A stretch of 64,000 bases of DNA, from contig NZ_BAABBM010000001.1 in NCBI RefSeq assembly GCF_039537965.1, positions 1,959,501 through 2,023,500 of the forward strand. Direction: 5' to 3'. Numbering within the stretch: the stretch's first letter is position 1; each line of letters begins with the position of its first letter. Below the pieces are notes generated by a model. It searched no databases. It saw only the letters and a list, made by a program, of their open reading frames with translations, and was not told the origin of the DNA. Source of the DNA: Sphingomonas limnosediminicola. GTDB taxonomy: Bacteria; Pseudomonadota; Alphaproteobacteria; Sphingomonadales; Sphingomonadaceae. A program made the position numbers and the translations under genes. Positions 32,793-41,482 of the stretch are shown piece after piece.

Positions 32793-33680
32793 CTATTTCG
32801 CGATGACCTCGACGCGCATGTGGAGCTTCATCTCGGCTCCGGGCTCGAGAACCCGCATGCCGAGTTCAGGCCACTCATCTTCTGGCGCGTTGAGCGCGGC
32901 GTTGGCGTGGCTGACCGGTTCGGCGACGAAAATTCCGCCGCTAGCCGGCGAATAGAGCTGGAAGAAATGCGCGTCCGGAGACGATAGCTCGACTGAATAA
33001 GGCCAGTCGGGGTCGGTCAGGCGTGTCCGCCCGCTCCAGCCGCCGAAGCCGTGGTCCAAGTCTTGGCCGCAGACATGCCTGTCTTTCAGATCGAATCGCC
33101 CGACAGCGGGCACCTTTTTAACTGGCAGTACGTGCGCGTCGATCGTCCACACATCGGTGACCTGCGTGTCGATCATAGTTTGCCCGCCGCACGGGAAATA
33201 AGGATGCTGGCCCAGGCCGCAGGGCATCGGGTCGGCCGAAAGGTTGCGGCAACTGATGCGCACGGAGAAGCCCGACGGGTCGATGTCGAACTGCTGGCGG
33301 GCTTCATATTCCCAGGGCCACTCGCCGGCGGAATGGTGAAAGGATAGCGCCGCGCTCGCCGCACCGATCTCATCAACCGACCAGGTGCCGAGCCACCCCT
33401 GACCATGCAGCGGGCTGGGGTCGCCGGTCATGTTCGACAGCAAGCGAACCTCGCGCCCGCGGAAGGTGAAAGCGCCGCCGCGGATGCGGTTGACGTAAGG
33501 AACGAGTGGAAAGCTGCTCGCCTCCAGCACGTTTTCATCGGCGCTGTGGCATTTGCGCAATATCGGCCGCGCCGACTCACCGTCGATCCAATCGAATGCG
33601 GAAATACTACCGCCGATTGAGGGGTTTAGCTCCAGCCTCAACTTGCCGGCCGAGATGGTGACGATGCTTTGCGCACTCAT
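32793..33680 (-). CDS. Aldose 1-epimerase (galactose mutarotase family)
   Basis: A 295-residue beta-sandwich sugar mutarotase-like protein, converting between alpha and beta sugar anomers. Family markers are FPLVPYVNRIRGGAFTFRG, HGQGWLGTWSV with a conserved His, and GLGQHPYFP with the catalytic-type His; a Glu appears near the end (VAEPVSHANAA). The ATG at 33680 with a GCAGGA ribosome site is chosen over the upstream frame, which has no domain. The exact sugar is not clear. Confidence 0.85.
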   Translation of the reverse strand: MSAQSIVTISAGKLRLELNPSIGGSISAFDWIDGESARPILRKCHSADENVLEASSFPLVPYVNRIRGGAFTFRGREVRLLSNMTGDPSPLHGQGWLGTWSVDEIGAASAALSFHHSAGEWPWEYEARQQFDIDPSGFSVRISCRNLSADPMPCGLGQHPYFPCGGQTMIDTQVTDVWTIDAHVLPVKKVPAVGRFDLKDRHVCGQDLDHGFGGWSGRTRLTDPDWPYSVELSSPDAHFFQLYSPASGGIFVAEPVSHANAALNAPEDEWPELGMRVLEPGAEMKLHMRVEVIAK

Positions 33681-33808
33681 TCCTGCGTCCTTCTGGCGGC
33701 CATTCAGTCCAGAGCTGGGAAACTCTGTTGGGGATAATCCCCGAATATTCGTTGCACACGGATTCGCGGGCGAAGTATTTAACGCTTCGGGGCCGGGGAG
33801 GGTTACCA

Positions 33809-34132
33809 ATGAGCAGACGCGTAAAGGAGTTCGTCGAGATCAGCGAGCACGCCTCGCTGGATGACCTCATCGGAAAGCTCGTCGAAGTTCGCGAGGCATT
33901 GCCGGAAGGTTCGGAAGCGGAGCTGAGGCTGCGCGGCGACGAAGTGTTCGGACGCCGCATCAGCATTTCCTATCTGCGCGACCAGACCGCGGAGGAAGCC
34001 GATATCGAGCGGCGCTACGCCGAAGCGCAAAAGGAAGCCAAGGAGCGGGAGCTCGAACGGCTCCAGCAGGAACTCGGCGTGGTCTGCTACGCAGCGCCAG
34101 GCAAACGCGGAACGCTACGCATCGTCGCCTAA
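33809..34132 (+). CDS. Coiled-coil unknown protein (107 aa)
   Basis: A 107-residue protein with an N-terminal EFVEISEHASLDDLIGKLVEVREAL segment and a long charged coiled coil (about 60-92, EEADIERRYAEAQKEAKERELERLQQEL). The GGGGAGGG tract before the ATG supports this start. No family is recognised. Confidence 0.6.
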   Translation: MSRRVKEFVEISEHASLDDLIGKLVEVREALPEGSEAELRLRGDEVFGRRISISYLRDQTAEEADIERRYAEAQKEAKERELERLQQELGVVCYAAPGKRGTLRIVA

Positions 34133-34161
34133 GGCTACGAGTTCGCGCTTCAGGGAAGTGG

Positions 34162-34249
34162 CGGAGCGGGAGGGATTCGAACCCTCGATACGGTTTTGCC
34201 GTATACTCACTTTCCAGGCGAGCGCCTTCGACCACTCGGCCACCGCTCC
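34162..34249 (-). tRNA. tRNA-Ser(GGA)
   Basis: Class II tRNA. The acceptor GGAGCGG pairs with CCGCTCC, the anticodon loop CTGGAAA gives anticodon GGA between stem halves CTCGC and GTGAG, the variable arm is ATACGG/CCGTAT, and the T loop is GGTTCGAATCC. CCA is encoded at 34159-34161. Confidence 0.95.
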
Positions 34250-34336
34250 GCATATCGCTGGAAAGCGGCCACTTAGGGGGAGCCGCGCGAGGGGGCAAGG
34301 TTGCCGCGCGCACGCCCAAGCCCCTATGCGGACGCC

Positions 34337-34735
34337 ATGCGCGATTTCGGACCATCACCATCGGCCGAAGAGTTGGAAGCGTTAGCTCGTCGCGCGCTTG
34401 ATGCGCTGCCGAGCCCGTTCCGCGAAAGTCTCGGCGACATCGTGCTGCAGGTAGATGATTTCGCCGACGATGAAACGCTCGATTCGGTCGGTATCGAAGA
34501 TCCCTTCGAATTGAGCGGGCTTTACGAAGGCGTTCCGCTGACCCAGCGAAGCATCGACCAATCCGGCAGCCTGCCCGAGAGGGTTCGCCTGTTCCGGCGC
34601 TCGATCCTCGATGAATGGGCCGGCGGCGCCGACTCGCTCGAGCATCTCGTCGCGCATGTGCTGATCCACGAGATCGGCCACCATTTCGGGCTTAGCGACG
34701 AAGACATGCATGCGCTGGAGGAAGGCGTCGCTTGA
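34337..34735 (+). CDS. Minimal zincin-like metallopeptidase (PF06262 type)
   Basis: A 132-residue metallopeptidase-like protein with the zinc motif HEIGHHFGLSD near the C-terminus (His-Glu-x-x-His, third ligand in the following His/Asp). The N-terminal VDDFADDETLDSVGIEDPFELSGLYEG matches the family. Members are small cytoplasmic proteins of unknown substrate. The stop overlaps the TTG start of ccmA, so the genes are coupled. Confidence 0.8.
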   Translation: MRDFGPSPSAEELEALARRALDALPSPFRESLGDIVLQVDDFADDETLDSVGIEDPFELSGLYEGVPLTQRSIDQSGSLPERVRLFRRSILDEWAGGADSLEHLVAHVLIHEIGHHFGLSDEDMHALEEGVA

Positions 34736-35283
34736 GGGCCCTGCTGCGCTTCGAGGGCGTGGCGCTCCGGCGCGGCGGGCGGTTGCTGTTCGGAGGTCTC
34801 AATCTCGCGCTCGAGCCCGGCGGGGCACTGCAAGTCGTCGGTCCAAACGGCAGCGGCAAGTCGAGCCTGATTCGCCTGGCGGCCGGTCTGCTCCGACAGG
34901 AGCGGGGACACATCGAGCGCAGTGAGCTAGCGCTGGCCGACGACGCGCTGGCGTTGGACCGCGAGCTGCCGTTGGAGCGAGCGCTCGCCTTCTGGGGCGG
35001 CCATCCCACCGGACCGATGGAAGCACTCGGCATCGGGCATCTTGCCACGGTGCCGGTGCGGCTTTTGTCGTCGGGACAGGCGAAGCGCGCGACACTCGCG
35101 CGGGTCGGAGCGTCGCGGGCGCCGCTTTGGCTTCTGGACGAGCCGCTCAATGCGCTCGATGCCGACGGGGCGGATCGTCTGGCCCGGCTTGTCGAGCAGC
35201 ATCGGGCAGCCGGCGGTGCCGTTCTCGCCGCATCGCATCAACCGCTAGGCGGCAATTGGAGCACGCTGGAGCTGGGTCGATGA
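34732..35283 (+). CDS. ccmA: Heme exporter ATP-binding protein CcmA
   Basis: ABC ATPase of the CcmABCD heme-handling system for cytochrome c maturation, 183 residues. Walker A is GPNGSGKSS, the signature is LSSGQAKR (the CcmA form of LSxGQ), and Walker B is LWLLDEPL followed by NALD. The start is TTG at 34732 inside the stop of the zincin gene, and the end overlaps ccmB as ATGA. It energises export together with the CcmB membrane subunit. Confidence 0.93.
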   Translation: MRALLRFEGVALRRGGRLLFGGLNLALEPGGALQVVGPNGSGKSSLIRLAAGLLRQERGHIERSELALADDALALDRELPLERALAFWGGHPTGPMEALGIGHLATVPVRLLSSGQAKRATLARVGASRAPLWLLDEPLNALDADGADRLARLVEQHRAAGGAVLAASHQPLGGNWSTLELGR

Positions 35284-35915
35284 TCGGCGCGCTCATCGTC
35301 CGTGACGTCCGTCGCGCCTTCATGGGCGCCGCGTGGCTTCCTGTCGCGTTCTTCGTTCTGGTCGCGGCGTTGGTGCCCTTTGCAGTCGGGCCGGACGCTC
35401 GGCTTCTTGCAAGAATCGGCCCCGGCATCCTGTGGATCGCCGCCCTCACGGCCGCGCTTCTGCCCATCGAACGGCTGATCGAGCCGGACCGCGCGGACGG
35501 CGTGCTCGACCAGCTCGCGCTGCATGGTGTGGCTGAAGAGAGCGTTTCCGCGGCCAAGATCGTCGCCCATTGGCTGACCTTCGGGCCGCTACTGATGATT
35601 GCCGCCATTCCGGCCTCGGCGTTGTTGGCGCTCGATGCCGCCAGTCTTCAACGCAGCGAGATTGCGCTTGCGATCGGCACGCCAGGACTTGCCGCACTCG
35701 CGGTAGCCGTGGCTGCGGTCACCGCAGGGTTGCCGCGAGCAGGCTCTTTGGCAGGCATTTTGCTTCTGCCGCTGGCCGTGCCGCTGCTGATATTCGGCGC
35801 CTCGGCGAGCGCAGCCGGTTCAGGGGCGTTACTCCTGGAGGCCGCAGTATCGTTGCTGCTGATCGCGGGTGCGCCCTTCGTCGCGGGCGCCGCAATTCGG
35901 GCGTCTAGGACTTAG
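35280..35915 (+). CDS. ccmB: Heme exporter membrane subunit CcmB
   Basis: A 211-residue integral membrane protein with about six helices, starting MIGALIVRDVRRAFMG as in CcmB. It partners the ATPase encoded just upstream, with an ATGA overlap. ccmC does not follow; the next gene is on the other strand, so the rest of the ccm set must be elsewhere. Confidence 0.9.
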   Translation: MIGALIVRDVRRAFMGAAWLPVAFFVLVAALVPFAVGPDARLLARIGPGILWIAALTAALLPIERLIEPDRADGVLDQLALHGVAEESVSAAKIVAHWLTFGPLLMIAAIPASALLALDAASLQRSEIALAIGTPGLAALAVAVAAVTAGLPRAGSLAGILLLPLAVPLLIFGASASAAGSGALLLEAAVSLLLIAGAPFVAGAAIRASRT

Positions 35916-36768
35916 TCCAGCGAGCGAAGATCGCTGTCGGAAGAAGCAGCCCGCGCGTCTCCTCGCGCACGGCCATCTCGCCGACTTCCACCTTGCCACC
36001 GAGATCGCCGAGCGTCTGCCGGACCAACTCCCCGATCGCAAGCGCGGACATGCGCACGGCGTAAACCGTGAGGACGAGGAAGCGGCTATTCTCATCGAGC
36101 AGGCGCCGGCAATCCGCGAGTAACGGCGCAAGGTTTTCCTCCAGCCGCCAGAATTCACCCTCCGGCCCCCGGCCAAACTTGGGCGGATCGAGCAGGATGC
36201 CGTCGTAACGACGGCTCCGCCTGACCTCGCGCGCCGTGAACTTGCCGGCGTCGTCGACGATCCAGCGGATGGGGTTGGCATCGAGCCCCGAAAGGCGCGC
36301 ATTCTCGCGGCCCTGCTCAACCGACTTCTTCGATGCGTCCACATGTACAAGCCGCGCGCCGGCGTTGCTCAGCAGTAAAGTGCCGACGCCTGTGTAGCCG
36401 AACAGGTTGAGCACATCGGCATCGCCTGCACGCTCGCGCATCCAGTCCCATTGCGGCGCCATGTCGGGGAAGAAGCCCAAGTGGCGGAAAGGCGTCAGCG
36501 ACGCGTTGAATCGAACGTCGCCGCGCGCGAGCTCCCACTGCCGTCGCACCGGTCGGTGCTGGATCCAGCGACCGCCCCCCTCCTCGTCGGAGCCAGGCAC
36601 GAAGGTCGCGTCGGGGTCCCAATCGTTCTGTGCGCGCCGCCACATCGCCTGCGGCTCCGGACGAACGACCTTGTATGGCCCGTAACGCTCAAGCTTTTGC
36701 CCATCGCCGCAATCGATCAGGCCCCAGTCGTTCCATGGCTCCGCAACGATGGTCAAAAGGTCGCTCAC
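35905..36768 (-). CDS. Class I SAM-dependent methyltransferase (RlmI/RlmK-like)
   Basis: A 287-residue methyltransferase with the SAM site VLNLFGYTGVGTLLLSNAGA, acidic VHVDASKKSVEQGRENA, and the catalytic-type DPPKFGRGPEGE loop typical of 23S rRNA cytosine methyltransferases. It lacks the N-terminal PUA domain of E. coli RlmI, so it is the short alphaproteobacterial form. The substrate is probably rRNA. Its end overlaps ccmB tail to tail. Confidence 0.8.
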   Translation of the reverse strand: MSDLLTIVAEPWNDWGLIDCGDGQKLERYGPYKVVRPEPQAMWRRAQNDWDPDATFVPGSDEEGGGRWIQHRPVRRQWELARGDVRFNASLTPFRHLGFFPDMAPQWDWMRERAGDADVLNLFGYTGVGTLLLSNAGARLVHVDASKKSVEQGRENARLSGLDANPIRWIVDDAGKFTAREVRRSRRYDGILLDPPKFGRGPEGEFWRLEENLAPLLADCRRLLDENSRFLVLTVYAVRMSALAIGELVRQTLGDLGGKVEVGEMAVREETRGLLLPTAIFARWTKS

Positions 36769-36774
36769 GTGAGT

Positions 36775-37992
36775 TTAGGCGGCGAGCGCGAGCGAAGCAC
36801 CGACTGAGGCGACCGCGGTCGGGCCGTCAAGCACTGCCCGGCCTGCCTCGCGTGCCTGATCGAGCGATACGCCACGGATTTGCGCGACGAGCTCATCAGT
36901 CCCGAGGATGCGGCCGAATACCTCGATCGAACGAGCCATATGGTCGGCGCGGCCCTGCGCCGTTTCGAGCCCCATCAGCAGGTTTGCCTCAACTTGAGCA
37001 CGCGCCCGGTCGAGTTCCTGCTGCGTGAGGCCTTCCGCCGTCTCGGCGAGCAACTGGCGCGCGAGCTGTACCGACTCCGCTGCCCGCGCCCGCTCCGCGG
37101 CGCAGCCGATGCCGACGAGGCCGACCTCGGTGAACGGCTGGGTCCAGGCATAGATCGAATAAGCCAGGCCGCGCTCCTCCCGCAGTTCCTGGAACAGGCG
37201 CGATGACGTGCCGCCGCCGAGCGCCTGTACGAACAATGTCAAGGCAGGGGCGCGCGCGTCGCCCGCCGGTGCGCCGGGAAAGGCGAGGCACCAATGTGCC
37301 TGCTCAAACCGCCGGGGGTCGTCGCGCGCACCGCCGGTGAACTGTGCTGGTTCGACGGCTGGCGCCGGGCGTGCCTCCATGTCTCCGAAGCGCCGCTCGG
37401 CGAGCTTCAGGAAGTCATCGGCATCGACCTTGCCGCTCGCAGCGAGCACGAGTCGCGATGGCACAAACTGCTCGGCGATCCAGTCCATGCAATATTGCCG
37501 CGTGATCGCTTCCACAGTTTCCTCGCGGCCGAGGATCGAGCGGCCGATCGCTTGGCCCTCGAAGGCCGCTTCAAACAAATGATCGTGGACCAAATCGTCA
37601 GGCGCGTCGGTGACCTCTCCAAGCTCGGACAGGATCACCTGTTTCTCGCGCGGAAAGTGTTCCTCTTCGAAATGCGGCGCCCGCACGAGGTCGGCGATTA
37701 GCTCGGTGACCAACGCGAAATCGCGGCCGAGCGCGCGGCCGTGGAACACCGTCTGGTCACGCGCGGTCCAGGCATTGAGGTTGCCTCCGACGTCCTCGAT
37801 CACTTCCGCGAGCGCGCGCGTGTCGCGGCCGCCGGCGCCCTTGAACACCATATGCTCGACCAGATGGGCGAGGCCGCTGACGCGGTCTGGTTCCGAGCGC
37901 GAGCCAACGCTGGCGTAAAGGCCGATGGCGACGGATTCGGCCCCCGCGATCGGGTCGACGGCGACGGTCAGGCCGTTCGGCAGGACATGCAT
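36775..37992 (-). CDS. M16 family zinc peptidase (processing-peptidase-like)
   Basis: A 405-residue inverzincin with the motif His43-x-x-Glu46-His47 (AHLVEHMVF). A downstream Glu about 75 residues on (RDQTVFHGRALGRDFALVTELIADLV region) completes the usual zinc site. The C-terminal half is the inactive M16_C domain. Relatives cut peptides or process proteins, like mitochondrial processing peptidase. The start at 37992 (MHVLPNGLTV) is the family's usual one. It lies eight bases after the SURF1 stop, at the end of the oxidase assembly set. Confidence 0.9.
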   Translation of the reverse strand: MHVLPNGLTVAVDPIAGAESVAIGLYASVGSRSEPDRVSGLAHLVEHMVFKGAGGRDTRALAEVIEDVGGNLNAWTARDQTVFHGRALGRDFALVTELIADLVRAPHFEEEHFPREKQVILSELGEVTDAPDDLVHDHLFEAAFEGQAIGRSILGREETVEAITRQYCMDWIAEQFVPSRLVLAASGKVDADDFLKLAERRFGDMEARPAPAVEPAQFTGGARDDPRRFEQAHWCLAFPGAPAGDARAPALTLFVQALGGGTSSRLFQELREERGLAYSIYAWTQPFTEVGLVGIGCAAERARAAESVQLARQLLAETAEGLTQQELDRARAQVEANLLMGLETAQGRADHMARSIEVFGRILGTDELVAQIRGVSLDQAREAGRAVLDGPTAVASVGASLALAA

Positions 37993-38000
37993 CAACCCGC

Positions 38001-38594
38001 TCAAGCTGCCGGTTCCTTCAGTCGTTTGCGTACGGCCAGTCCATAAATGATCAGTGCGATGAGCGCGAAGGCGAACCACTGCAGCGCATAGGACCGGTGG
38101 TTGTTCGGAATGGAATCGATGGAAGGCGGTGCGCTCGGCTCTAGTCCCGGCGGCGCGCTTGCAGCCACGAGGCGCATCCGCGTCTTCCGGTCCGGGCCGA
38201 TGATCCCGCTTGCGGCACCGCCCGCCCAATTCACCTTGGCATTGGGGTCTTTCGACCAACCCACCTCGACGCTCATGCCTGGCCCTTCTGCCCCAGTGGA
38301 GCAGTCGACGATGTGCACATAGCCCGGCTCGCCGGCCGCGTTCTCGCCTGCGGCTGCGCGTTGCCCTATCGGCCGCAGGCAGACTCCCGTCGCGTGGCGG
38401 AAAAGCGGGAGTTGTTCGTCCTTAAGCGGCGTCATTGGGAAGATGATCGGCGGAAGTTTCTCTGCCTGTGCGTAGCGGGCGATAATGCCCTCTTTCCACT
38501 TGGCGCGTTGTAGCTGCCAGATGCCGAGGCCGACCATGACGGCTGCGGCCGCGAGCACGACCAGCGTCGCAATGATGGGAAGGCGGCGGGTCAT
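38001..38594 (-). CDS. SURF1 family cytochrome c oxidase assembly protein
   Basis: A 197-residue protein with one N-terminal and one C-terminal membrane helix and a periplasmic middle, the SURF1 layout. Markers include GIWQLQRAKWKE, YVHIVDCSTG and NNHRSYALQWFAFALIALIIYG. It helps build cytochrome c oxidase (heme a insertion in relatives). The start overlaps the stop of the DUF983 gene by four bases. Confidence 0.9.
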   Translation of the reverse strand: MTRRLPIIATLVVLAAAAVMVGLGIWQLQRAKWKEGIIARYAQAEKLPPIIFPMTPLKDEQLPLFRHATGVCLRPIGQRAAAGENAAGEPGYVHIVDCSTGAEGPGMSVEVGWSKDPNAKVNWAGGAASGIIGPDRKTRMRLVAASAPPGLEPSAPPSIDSIPNNHRSYALQWFAFALIALIIYGLAVRKRLKEPAA

Positions 38595-38959
38595 TCGGCG
38601 ATCCGCCCTTCGCGGGCGCGGTGGCGATATTCCTGCGCCAGTAGCCACGCCTTCGAGAAGCGCAGGCCGCCTACGGTCAATGCTGTGGCCACCGGAATCC
38701 AAACGAGGTGCACCCACCAAGGCGGGGAGAAAGCGCCGTCGACCACCAAGGCACCGACCACCGTGATGGCGCCGACGATGAAGATCAGGAAGGCCGCGGG
38801 TCCGTCACCGACGTTGAAACTGTCGAGGTCGAGGCCGCAGTTCCGGCACGTCTTCGCGAAGGTCACCCAGCCGGCGAACAAGGTCCGCGACCCGCAACGC
38901 GGGCAATCGCCGGCAAGCGCCGCCTTCAGTGACGACGGCTCACTCACCGGTGCTTTCAC
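38591..38959 (-). CDS. DUF983 family membrane protein
   Basis: A 122-residue protein with two CxxC pairs (CPRCG and CRNCG, zinc ribbon-like) followed by two membrane helices, the classic DUF983 pattern. It is regularly found between oxidase subunit III and SURF1 genes and is thought to assist oxidase assembly, though the activity is unproven. Confidence 0.88.
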   Translation of the reverse strand: MKAPVSEPSSLKAALAGDCPRCGSRTLFAGWVTFAKTCRNCGLDLDSFNVGDGPAAFLIFIVGAITVVGALVVDGAFSPPWWVHLVWIPVATALTVGGLRFSKAWLLAQEYRHRAREGRIAE

Positions 38960-38963
38960 AAGG

Positions 38964-39782
38964 TCACCCCGCGTGCGGCGCGCCCCAGCCGCCCCAGACG
39001 TAGATGGTCGTGAACAGGAACAGCCACACGACGTCGACGAAGTGCCAGTACCAGGCGGCCGCTTCGAACCCGAAATGCTGACGCGGCGTGAAGTCGCCCT
39101 TGTAGGAGCGGATCAGGCAGACGGTCAGGAAGATCGTGCCGACGATGACGTGGAAGCCGTGGAAACCGGTCGCCATGAAAAAGGTCGATCCGTAGATGCT
39201 GCCTTTGAACGCGAACGGTGCGTGGGCATATTCCCAGCCCTGAACGAAGCTGAACGTCAGGCCGAGCAGGATCGTCAGCCACAGGCCGAGCTTGAGACCG
39301 CTACGGTCGCCATGGATCAGCGAGTGGTGCGCGAACGTCACCGTCGTGCCGGAGCAGAGCAGGATGAGCGTGTTGAGAAGCGGGAAGCCCCACGGGTTCA
39401 GCACTTCAATGCCCTTGGGCGGCCAATGGCCACCGACGGCGTCGACAGCGGATGGGAACAACGAGCTGTCGAAGAAAGCCCAGAACCAGGCAAGGAAGAA
39501 CATCACCTCGGAGGCGATGAACAGGATCATGCCGTAGCGCAGGTGGAGCTGCACGATCGGCGTATGATCACCGGCGTGCGCTTCCTTGATGGTGTTCGAC
39601 CACCAGCTGTACATCGTGATCAGCACGCCCGCGAGGCCGAGCAACATGACCGGCACGCCATAGCGATTGGCGTGGAACCACATGACTGCACCGCTGAAAA
39701 GGGTGCCGCCGGAAAGGGCACCGATCAGCGGCCAGGGATCCGGCTCTACCAGATGGTAATCGTGGTTCTTCGTCGCAGCCAT
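38964..39782 (-). CDS. ctaE: Cytochrome c oxidase subunit III
   Basis: A 272-residue membrane protein with seven helices. Family markers are DYHLVEPDPWPLIGA near the start, MYSWWSNTIKEAHAG, EVMFFLAWFWAFFDSSL, THHSL-like AHHSLIHGDR, and the C-terminal EAAAWYWHFVDVVWLFLF. Subunit III stabilises the proton-pumping core. It is followed by the assembly genes DUF983 and SURF1. Confidence 0.95.
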   Translation of the reverse strand: MAATKNHDYHLVEPDPWPLIGALSGGTLFSGAVMWFHANRYGVPVMLLGLAGVLITMYSWWSNTIKEAHAGDHTPIVQLHLRYGMILFIASEVMFFLAWFWAFFDSSLFPSAVDAVGGHWPPKGIEVLNPWGFPLLNTLILLCSGTTVTFAHHSLIHGDRSGLKLGLWLTILLGLTFSFVQGWEYAHAPFAFKGSIYGSTFFMATGFHGFHVIVGTIFLTVCLIRSYKGDFTPRQHFGFEAAAWYWHFVDVVWLFLFTTIYVWGGWGAPHAG

Positions 39783-39815
39783 TTGTTGCAGCTTCCCTCG
39801 TTCTTTGCCGCGGCT

Positions 39816-40367
39816 CTAGCGGGCCGCGTTGACGGTTTCCACCGGGTAAAATGTATAGCTCAGGGTAATCTCGTCGATATCCTTCGTGTCCGGGTCTTTC
39901 TTGATTGCCGGATCGACGAAGAACAGCACCGGCATGTCGACGCTTTCGCCGGGCTTCAGCGTCTGCTCGGAAAAGCAGAAGCACTGGATTTTCTTAAAGT
40001 ATTTGCCGACCTGGTCGGGACTCACGTTGAAGGCCGCCTGGGCTGTGATCGTGCGCGCCGACAGGTTCTGCGCGCGGTAGAAAATCTTTGTTTGCGCGCC
40101 CGGCGCGACGTGCACCGTCGTCTGCTCCGGCTCGAACCGCCAAGGCAGGCCAGGATGCGTATTGGCGTCGAAGCGGACTCCGACCTGGCCGACGATCGCG
40201 CCCGGCGCCTTGTCGGCGCGTAGCGGCGTCCCGCCAAAGCCGGTGGCAGAGCAGAAGGCGCGGTATAGCGGGGGCGACGCGAAGGCGAGGCCGATCATCG
40301 CCGCGACGATGAGCGCCATGACGGCCGCTGTGCGCGCATTCCTCCGTTCGACGGTCGCCGCGCTCAC
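39816..40367 (-). CDS. ctaG: Cytochrome c oxidase copper chaperone CtaG (Cox11)
   Basis: A 183-residue protein with one N-terminal helix and a periplasmic Ig-like domain carrying the copper-binding CFCF motif (IQCFCFSEQTLKPGES), which delivers CuB to subunit I. The start is GTG at 40367, overlapping the stop of the 43-aa gene as GTGA. Confidence 0.95.
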   Translation of the reverse strand: MSAATVERRNARTAAVMALIVAAMIGLAFASPPLYRAFCSATGFGGTPLRADKAPGAIVGQVGVRFDANTHPGLPWRFEPEQTTVHVAPGAQTKIFYRAQNLSARTITAQAAFNVSPDQVGKYFKKIQCFCFSEQTLKPGESVDMPVLFFVDPAIKKDPDTKDIDEITLSYTFYPVETVNAAR

Positions 40368-40495
40368 CAGTTCAATCCCGTCTTCGCAATGGTGATGAAG
40401 TAAAGGAGCACGACGAAGGCAACGAGCAGTACCGCCATCACCCGCGCACGGCTGCGCTGGCGCTTGCGGATGACCTCATCTTCGGGGTTCACCAT
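40364..40495 (-). CDS. Small single-helix protein in the oxidase cluster (43 aa)
   Basis: A 43-residue frame from ATG at 40495: [19 protein letters not shown], then one hydrophobic helix (about 20-37, [16 protein letters not shown]) and KTGLNW. The position between ctaB and ctaG, overlapping both, and its topology match the small CoxF-like protein of alphaproteobacterial cta clusters. It is too short for many gene finders. Confidence 0.8.
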   Translation of the reverse strand: MVNPEDEVIRKRQRSRARVMAVLLVAFVVLLYFITIAKTGLNW

Positions 40496-41400
40496 CCGAG
40501 CCAGCGATCTGCGACGAGCACCGTGAACAGCGCGAAGAGATAAAAGACCGAATAGCCGAACAGATGCTTCTCAGCCGCCATGTCGGTGGGCTCGGTCGCG
40601 CGGCTGGCGAGCACGCGGGCCGCAAGCACCATGAATACGAAGCTGAGGATTGCCGCGCAGCCGCCATATATCGGGCCGGTCAGTCCCAACGGCCAGGGCG
40701 CGACCGCTGCAATCGCCATCGGAAGGCTGTAAATGAAGATCTGCTTCCGCGTGTTCTCGAAGCCCGCGACGACCGGCAGCATCGGGATGCCAGCTGCGGC
40801 ATAATCGGAGCGCACGAACAGCGACAACGCCCAGAAATGCGGCGGCGTCCACAAGAAGATGATCGCGAACAGCAGCAGCGGTAGCGGAGCGAAATTTCCA
40901 GTAGCCGCGACCCAGCCGATCAGCGGGGGGAAGGCCCCGGCAGCACCGCCGATGACGATGTTCTGCGGCGTCCGTGACTTCAGCCAGACGGTGTAGATGA
41001 GGACATAGAAGAGGATCGACGCCGCAAGCATGATCGCGGCAAGCCAGTTGGTCGCCAGTCCCATCAGCAACACCGAAAAGGCGCCGACGCCGACACCGAA
41101 GTGAAGCGCCGACTGCCGCTCCATCCGTCCGTCGGGAAGCGGCCGCTTGGCGGTGCGGCGCATTTTGCCGTCGATATCCGCCTCATACCATTGGTTGAGC
41201 GCGCCGCAGGCCCCCGCGCCAAGTGCGATGCACAGGATTGCAGTGAAACCCAGCACCAGCGGCGGAAGGGTCGGCGCAGCCAACATCCCGCACAGGCCGG
41301 TGAAGACGACTAGGCTCATCACGCGCGGCTTGGTCAGCGCGAGGAAGTCGCGCCAATCAGCCGGCAGCGCCGCTGGATTCGTCATCTCCATGGTGGGCAT
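40489..41400 (-). CDS. ctaB: Protoheme IX farnesyltransferase (heme o synthase)
   Basis: A 303-residue UbiA-family prenyltransferase that converts heme b to heme o for the oxidase. It has about nine membrane helices. The two Asp-rich sites appear as [20 protein letters not shown] (first) and the [14 protein letters not shown] region (second). It overlaps the small membrane protein gene. The start could also be the internal ATG near 41391 or 41385. Confidence 0.95.
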   Translation of the reverse strand: MPTMEMTNPAALPADWRDFLALTKPRVMSLVVFTGLCGMLAAPTLPPLVLGFTAILCIALGAGACGALNQWYEADIDGKMRRTAKRPLPDGRMERQSALHFGVGVGAFSVLLMGLATNWLAAIMLAASILFYVLIYTVWLKSRTPQNIVIGGAAGAFPPLIGWVAATGNFAPLPLLLFAIIFLWTPPHFWALSLFVRSDYAAAGIPMLPVVAGFENTRKQIFIYSLPMAIAAVAPWPLGLTGPIYGGCAAILSFVFMVLAARVLASRATEPTDMAAEKHLFGYSVFYLFALFTVLVADRWLGW

Positions 41401-41482
41401 GGCCCGGGCCTATAAGGGCTTGCTTAAGAGAGGAAAAGCCCGCGGCTGGAAGCATTCATCTTTGCTTTGCTATGGGGTTCCC

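Noticed and set aside
38685..40223. Plus-strand frame of 512 codons opposite ctaG, ctaE and DUF983
   Set aside because: It is antisense to three certain genes, with low-complexity Arg/Glu/Asp translation and no domain.
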